Source of the DNA: Bacillus pseudomycoides DSM 12442
Lineage (GTDB): Bacteria; Bacillota; Bacilli; Bacillales; Bacillaceae_G
DNA length: 64,000 bases
Reading direction: 5' to 3'
Assembly (NCBI RefSeq): GCF_000161455.1
Contig: NZ_CM000745.1
Span: 4,593,670 to 4,657,669, forward strand
Below the pieces are notes generated by a model that worked only from the letters and a program-made list of their open reading frames with translations, ran no database searches and was not told the origin of the DNA. Shown here one piece after another: positions 60,413-64,000 of the stretch. Each line of letters starts with the position of its first letter. Position 1 is the first letter of the stretch. A program made the translations under genes and the position numbers.

Positions 60413-61516
60413 CTATTTCAATAAAAGTTTTTTATATGCTTTATAAGTATCTTCATATAGATTTCGTAATGAGAAATGAGAAAAAGCATGCTCATACAAA
60501 CGTTCACCCATCGCCGCTAATTCGCCATTCTCCCACTTCTTATATCCTTCCTCTAATGCACTTGCTAATGCATGTGCATCACCAATTGGCACAATCCATC
60601 CGTATGTAGGATCGACAATCAACTGTTCCATATCACCAACATTCGTTGCAATAGACGTTAAACGTTGATTTGCAGCTTCTAATAACACAAGCGGAAAGCT
60701 TTCACTATAAGAAGTTAATAAATTAATATCGGCGGATGCATATAATTCTTTTACATCCGAACGATGACCTAAAAATAATACTTTATCTTCTAACCCTTTC
60801 TGCCTTACTGCTTCTTTCAACTCTTCTTTAATCGGGCCATCGCCAACTAACAATACTTTCATATTAGGAGTTGTTATTTTTTGCAAGGCATCGAATAAAA
60901 TATTATGCCCCTTTACAGGGTGAAGGCGGGCTACTTGAATCGCTGTAAATACTCCTTCTTGTATACCTAATTCATCTTTTAAGTTATAAGGTTTCGCTGG
61001 AATGTCATCATACTCAATCCCGTTATAAATGGTACAAATTTTATCTGCTGGCACACCGAGTGCTACAGTATTTTGCTTAAAACGTTCTGTAATTGCAAAA
61101 AATAAATCAACTTTCTTATATGAATGTAAATTTAACTTTGTAAAGATCCAACCTTTCAAACCACGTTTCATAAAATCAAGAGTTGGATCACTATGAACTG
61201 TTGTTACCCATTTTGCACGTATCTTCCTTTTTAGAAGAGAAAGATAAAAGTTCGCGCGCGCACCATGTGTATGCACAATATCAAAGTGTCCTTCGTTAAT
61301 AAACGTACGTATTTTAGAAAGAATCGATATGTCATAACGAGATGATTGAGAAAAAACGTGCACTTTAATTCCGAGCTCTCTTGCTTCTCTAGCAATTGCA
61401 CCTTCTTCAAACACAACTAGTTCAACTTCAGCTTTTGGAAATTGCGACAAAAGTGAAATAATGTGGGTTTTTCCACCACCTTCTTCTGCTCCAGCATTCA
61501 TATGCAACACTTTCAT
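60413..61516 (-). CDS. Glycosyltransferase family 4
   Basis: A 367-residue GT-B enzyme: N-lobe HMNAGAEEGGGKTHIISLLSQF, then IVHTHGARANFYLSLL, and C-lobe VQVARLHPVKGHNILFDAL with the retaining GT4 E-x7-E motif in SESFPLVLLEAANQ. It likely adds a hexose or HexNAc to an undecaprenyl-linked surface glycan. It is 14 bp upstream of tagA and probably shares its transcript. The donor and acceptor are unknown. Confidence 0.9.
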   Translation of the reverse strand: MKVLHMNAGAEEGGGKTHIISLLSQFPKAEVELVVFEEGAIAREARELGIKVHVFSQSSRYDISILSKIRTFINEGHFDIVHTHGARANFYLSLLKRKIRAKWVTTVHSDPTLDFMKRGLKGWIFTKLNLHSYKKVDLFFAITERFKQNTVALGVPADKICTIYNGIEYDDIPAKPYNLKDELGIQEGVFTAIQVARLHPVKGHNILFDALQKITTPNMKVLLVGDGPIKEELKEAVRQKGLEDKVLFLGHRSDVKELYASADINLLTSYSESFPLVLLEAANQRLTSIATNVGDMEQLIVDPTYGWIVPIGDAHALASALEEGYKKWENGELAAMGERLYEHAFSHFSLRNLYEDTYKAYKKLLLK

Positions 61517-61561
61517 CTCTTTCTTCCTCCATCTTTATGTTCTCTTATAGTTTACTATAAC

Positions 61562-61599
61562 AAAAAATAAAAGCTAACGTGACGCTAGCTTTTATTTTT
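61562..61599 (-). terminator. Terminator between the ligase-like gene and GT4
   Basis: AAAAATAAAAGCTA and TAGCTTTTATTTTT pair around ACGTGACGC. It suggests that the ligase-like gene and the GT4-tagA pair are separate units or only partly coupled. Confidence 0.8.
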
Positions 61600-61602
61600 C
61601 TA

Positions 61603-62997
61603 TCATTCAATTTCTAAATCAACGATTAAATATGCAAAAATCACAGCGAAATAAATACTTACTCCAGGCGCTGTAAATACATGTCCCGCTATAAATGCAA
61701 TACCCATACCTAATCCTAATGCGGTTGCTAATAACCCGTATCTTACTGTAAATACCTCTTTAAACCTAGTTACTAGTACGAGAAGAATTTTCACACCGAA
61801 GTATAAAAATGGGATTAAAAGTAGGATGAAACCGACAATCCCAAATGTATAGAACCAATCATGAAAGTCCCTTTCAATTAGCTTCGGTTTCTCTTTGAAA
61901 TTCCCAGCATATCCCATACCGAATAATTTTTGAGATGTTGGAGCTTCTGCATAGTAATCTTCATACATTTTCTCAAATATCTCACGTCCACTGAAGATTA
62001 TTGCTTGTGTTTCCTCTTTTTTCTCTATTTCTTTTGCTTTTGCTTTTTCCTCTTGTGTTACAGGCGGTTTATGATGCGTTTTTTCTTCCTTCTTTTCTTC
62101 CGCCTTTTTCACTTCTTTTTTCTCATTAAGACCTTGGACGTGAAATCCCATATTTTTTAAGAATGGCGAAAACGGTGTATATGCTAGTGCTCCAGCAAAA
62201 ACAACAGTTGCAAGGATGCCATTCAGTAAATATGACTTCTTATTTCTATCTTTACGCTGTAAAAATGCCTGAACAAAGCACATGAAAACAGCAACAACCA
62301 TTGTGCCAAAAATGGCTCCAACTCCCACCTTCGTACCAACAGCAAATAATGAGAAGATAATTAAAATAGAAGGAATCCAAAAATAACTTTTCGCTATGCT
62401 TGTTGTTTTTTCAATTGAATATAGAACAACAATTGGGCATATAACTGCTAAAATAGATCCTAGTTCATTTCCTGCATAGAACCACCCACGTGAACCAAGT
62501 TTCACCCATTCGTAGCTATTATAATCAGTTCCTGTCGCAATTGAAATAACCATGATACTATTTATAATTAATGCTGAATACACAATATAGTTACGCATTT
62601 TTGAATATGCATTTGCTTTTTCACGTAATGATTTAAACACAAAAATGTAACAAGTAAGCATGATAAATGGATATAATGCTTTTGCTATAAATTTAATTTC
62701 TTCTCCCAACATGATAGGGCTTTTAACCAATTTATTATTTACTAAACCTGCAGCAAGAACAATTCCAACTACTATTAAATATATGATATATTTACGATTT
62801 TCTTTTTCTCTTGCCTGAAATAAAATATAGATTCCACCAAGAACCATTACAAATAGACGCGTAATAATTCCAATTGTCGTATCAATCTTTAAAACCATGA
62901 TGCAAAATGACGTGAGTAAGTCTAAAACCGGCTGTAACATAATGAAAATCAATAAAAAATCCCCGAATTTATTACTTAAATTATTATTTCCTAACAT
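61603..62997 (-). CDS. O-antigen-ligase-like (Wzy/WaaL superfamily) membrane protein
   Basis: A 464-residue protein with about 12 membrane segments. It has the superfamily layout with a large outside loop between late helices (~283-375) that includes SGREIFEKMYEDYYAEAPTSQKLFGMGYAG and HDWFYTFG. Residues ~292-329 inside that loop are a Lys/Glu repeat linker (KKEVKKAEEKKEEK). Such proteins polymerise or ligate undecaprenyl-linked glycans outside the membrane. With TagA and GT4 beside it, a role in a surface polysaccharide is likely, but its acceptor is unknown and no flippase gene is close by. Confidence 0.82.
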   Translation of the reverse strand: MLGNNNLSNKFGDFLLIFIMLQPVLDLLTSFCIMVLKIDTTIGIITRLFVMVLGGIYILFQAREKENRKYIIYLIVVGIVLAAGLVNNKLVKSPIMLGEEIKFIAKALYPFIMLTCYIFVFKSLREKANAYSKMRNYIVYSALIINSIMVISIATGTDYNSYEWVKLGSRGWFYAGNELGSILAVICPIVVLYSIEKTTSIAKSYFWIPSILIIFSLFAVGTKVGVGAIFGTMVVAVFMCFVQAFLQRKDRNKKSYLLNGILATVVFAGALAYTPFSPFLKNMGFHVQGLNEKKEVKKAEEKKEEKTHHKPPVTQEEKAKAKEIEKKEETQAIIFSGREIFEKMYEDYYAEAPTSQKLFGMGYAGNFKEKPKLIERDFHDWFYTFGIVGFILLLIPFLYFGVKILLVLVTRFKEVFTVRYGLLATALGLGMGIAFIAGHVFTAPGVSIYFAVIFAYLIVDLEIE

Positions 62998-63286
62998 CTC
63001 GAACCCCCATAACTATCATTACCTTATCTCACTTTATACAATTTACAATAAACTTCTAACTCGTCTCAAATATTTATTATACCATAATTTTTTAGTTAAC
63101 CACTTCCTATTTATGCAGATAAAAGATAATAAATCCCCTTCTCACATGTCATATATCTGGTATCTTCAAACGCTTTCTTTCCCCATTTTTTCTTTTTTTC
63201 TACATGTAACGAAAAGTAATTGTTATTTCTAAAACTTTAGTGTATATTTTGCTCTGGAACATCTTTAAGAGGAAGGGATTAGAGCT

Positions 63287-63919
63287 ATGTTATTAATCGA
63301 AATATTTACGTTTCTTGGCATTGTCGCCGCTGCCATTTCTGGTACATTAGTTGGTTTAAAGAAAGATCTAGATTTATTTGGTGTCCTTTGTTTAGCTGTA
63401 GCTACTGCACTCGGTGGCGGAATTATTCGTGATATTATGATTGGTAACCTACCTCCCGTTGCATTTGTACAACCGATTTACTTTTTAGTCAGTGTATTAG
63501 CAGCTCTCTTTACTTGTATGTTTTTCGAACGCATTAATAAACTTCAAGTTGTAATCATGCTTTCAGATGCTGTCGGTTTAGGCGTTTTTACTGCTATTGG
63601 CGCAAACGCTGCAATGTCGCATCACGTTGATGCTTCATTTTTAGTTGTTTCGATGGGTGTTATTACAGGTATTGGTGGAGGGATTATGCGCGATATTTGC
63701 GCTCAAGATATTCCCTATGTATTCCGTAAAGAGATCTATGCAATTGCTTCTATTCTAGGTGCAATTAGTTTCCTAATTACGTATGAAATGGGTGCACACG
63801 TATTAGCCTTTTATATCTGCTTACTAGTAACGTTCATCATACGTGTAGTCACCGTTATATATAATGTGCATTTTCCAGTCTTCTTTAAGGCTCATGCAAA
63901 AGCTAATAAAAGTCATTAA
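63287..63919 (+). CDS. TRIC-type cation channel family protein (UPF0126)
   Basis: A 210-residue membrane protein made of two homologous halves, each with three helices plus one. The repeat motif appears as GGGIIRDIMIGNLPPV and GGGIMRDICAQDIPYVF, the mark of prokaryotic TRIC/UPF0126 (YvgT-like) trimeric channels. They conduct monovalent cations; the physiological role in Bacillus is unknown. GAGGAAGGG precedes the ATG. Confidence 0.88.
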   Translation: MLLIEIFTFLGIVAAAISGTLVGLKKDLDLFGVLCLAVATALGGGIIRDIMIGNLPPVAFVQPIYFLVSVLAALFTCMFFERINKLQVVIMLSDAVGLGVFTAIGANAAMSHHVDASFLVVSMGVITGIGGGIMRDICAQDIPYVFRKEIYAIASILGAISFLITYEMGAHVLAFYICLLVTFIIRVVTVIYNVHFPVFFKAHAKANKSH

Positions 63920-63948
63920 GAGAATTCAAATCGAATTCTCTTTATTTA
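63919..63948 (+). terminator. Terminator of the TRIC gene
   Basis: AGAGAATTC and GAATTCTCT pair across AAATC and are followed by TTATTTATA. Confidence 0.75.
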
Positions 63949-64000
63949 TAATAGTTACTCCTTATTGCCTAAATATAAGAAAAAACTCACCATTTTAAAA

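Overview
The window reads as low-GC Firmicute chromosome, and almost certainly a member of the Bacillus cereus group. The evidence is AT-rich DNA with strong AGGAGG-type ribosome binding sites, spore genes (pbpG, rsfA, cwlJ, gerQ), and a gene order that follows the Bacillus subtilis ywi/ywh/ywf/ywd segments (speE-speB, pbpG, ywhD-ywhC-ywhB, ywfO, rsfA, lipL, pta, hemQ, gerQ, ywdK, ywdI, ywdJ, ung, pdxK). It also carries two families of short dispersed repeats, one of which looks like the group-specific 'bcr' elements. A perfect parS-type palindrome fits a position in the origin-proximal part of the chromosome. No phage, CRISPR array, rRNA or tRNA was found.

Layout. 1-2178: 5' part of a large secreted adhesin with tandem Cna_B repeats, running off the left edge. 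2179-3867: a decayed stretch with an IS630-type transposase remnant and a probable group II intron fragment. 3868-7554: argS-ywiB, an S66 (MccF-like) peptidase and a YxeA-like protein. 7780-11194: an orphan PTS IIC and the polyamine genes speB and speE, each followed by copies of one structured repeat. 11381-13834: a MerR-controlled MFS exporter and a GDPD-type phosphodiesterase. 13920-18967: pbpG, ywhD, ywhC, ywhB and ywfO. 19094-23132: a Fur-controlled siderophore ABC importer. 23458-28216: yuzB-like gene, rsfA, lipL, pta and hemQ, with three repeat copies. 28416-30772: a D,D-carboxypeptidase and the spore germination pair cwlJ-gerQ behind a sigma-E-like promoter. 30808-36537: ywdK/ywdI-like genes, a K+ channel, an NCS2 permease, a Cof hydrolase between two repeat copies, and ung. 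36557-41062: an ABC-2 exporter with an SGNH hydrolase, then a LacI-type regulator divergent from a YczE/YyaS membrane protein with an operator in between. 41098-45783: thrC, hom, metA and metY, the last two behind a SAM-I riboswitch. 46177-50641: small membrane proteins, a ClC channel, a HAD phosphatase and a YeiL-like regulator. 50706-53759: azoreductase and a two-component system with an AirS-like cysteine cluster. 53917-58116: pdxK, the parS site, ybdD-cstA and a LytTR regulator. 58273-63919: niacin transporter, a surface-glycan cluster (O-antigen-ligase-like protein, GT4, TagA) and a TRIC-type channel.

How the genes work together. Methionine: MetA activates homoserine (Glu111 predicts acetyl-CoA use) and MetY adds sulfur, both switched by SAM; Hom supplies homoserine and also feeds ThrC. 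Iron: two permeases and the ATPase sit behind a perfect Fur box; the binding protein follows after a hairpin-rich 200-bp gap. Spore: rsfA and pbpG have forespore-like promoters, while cwlJ-gerQ has a mother-cell one. Redox: the AirS/AirR-like pair lies next to an FMN azoreductase. Carbon: CstA, its YbdD partner and a LytTR regulator suggest a pyruvate or peptide uptake module. Most of the window is conserved core chromosome; the accessory signal is in the adhesin, the decayed region next to it, the dispersed repeats and the glycan cluster.
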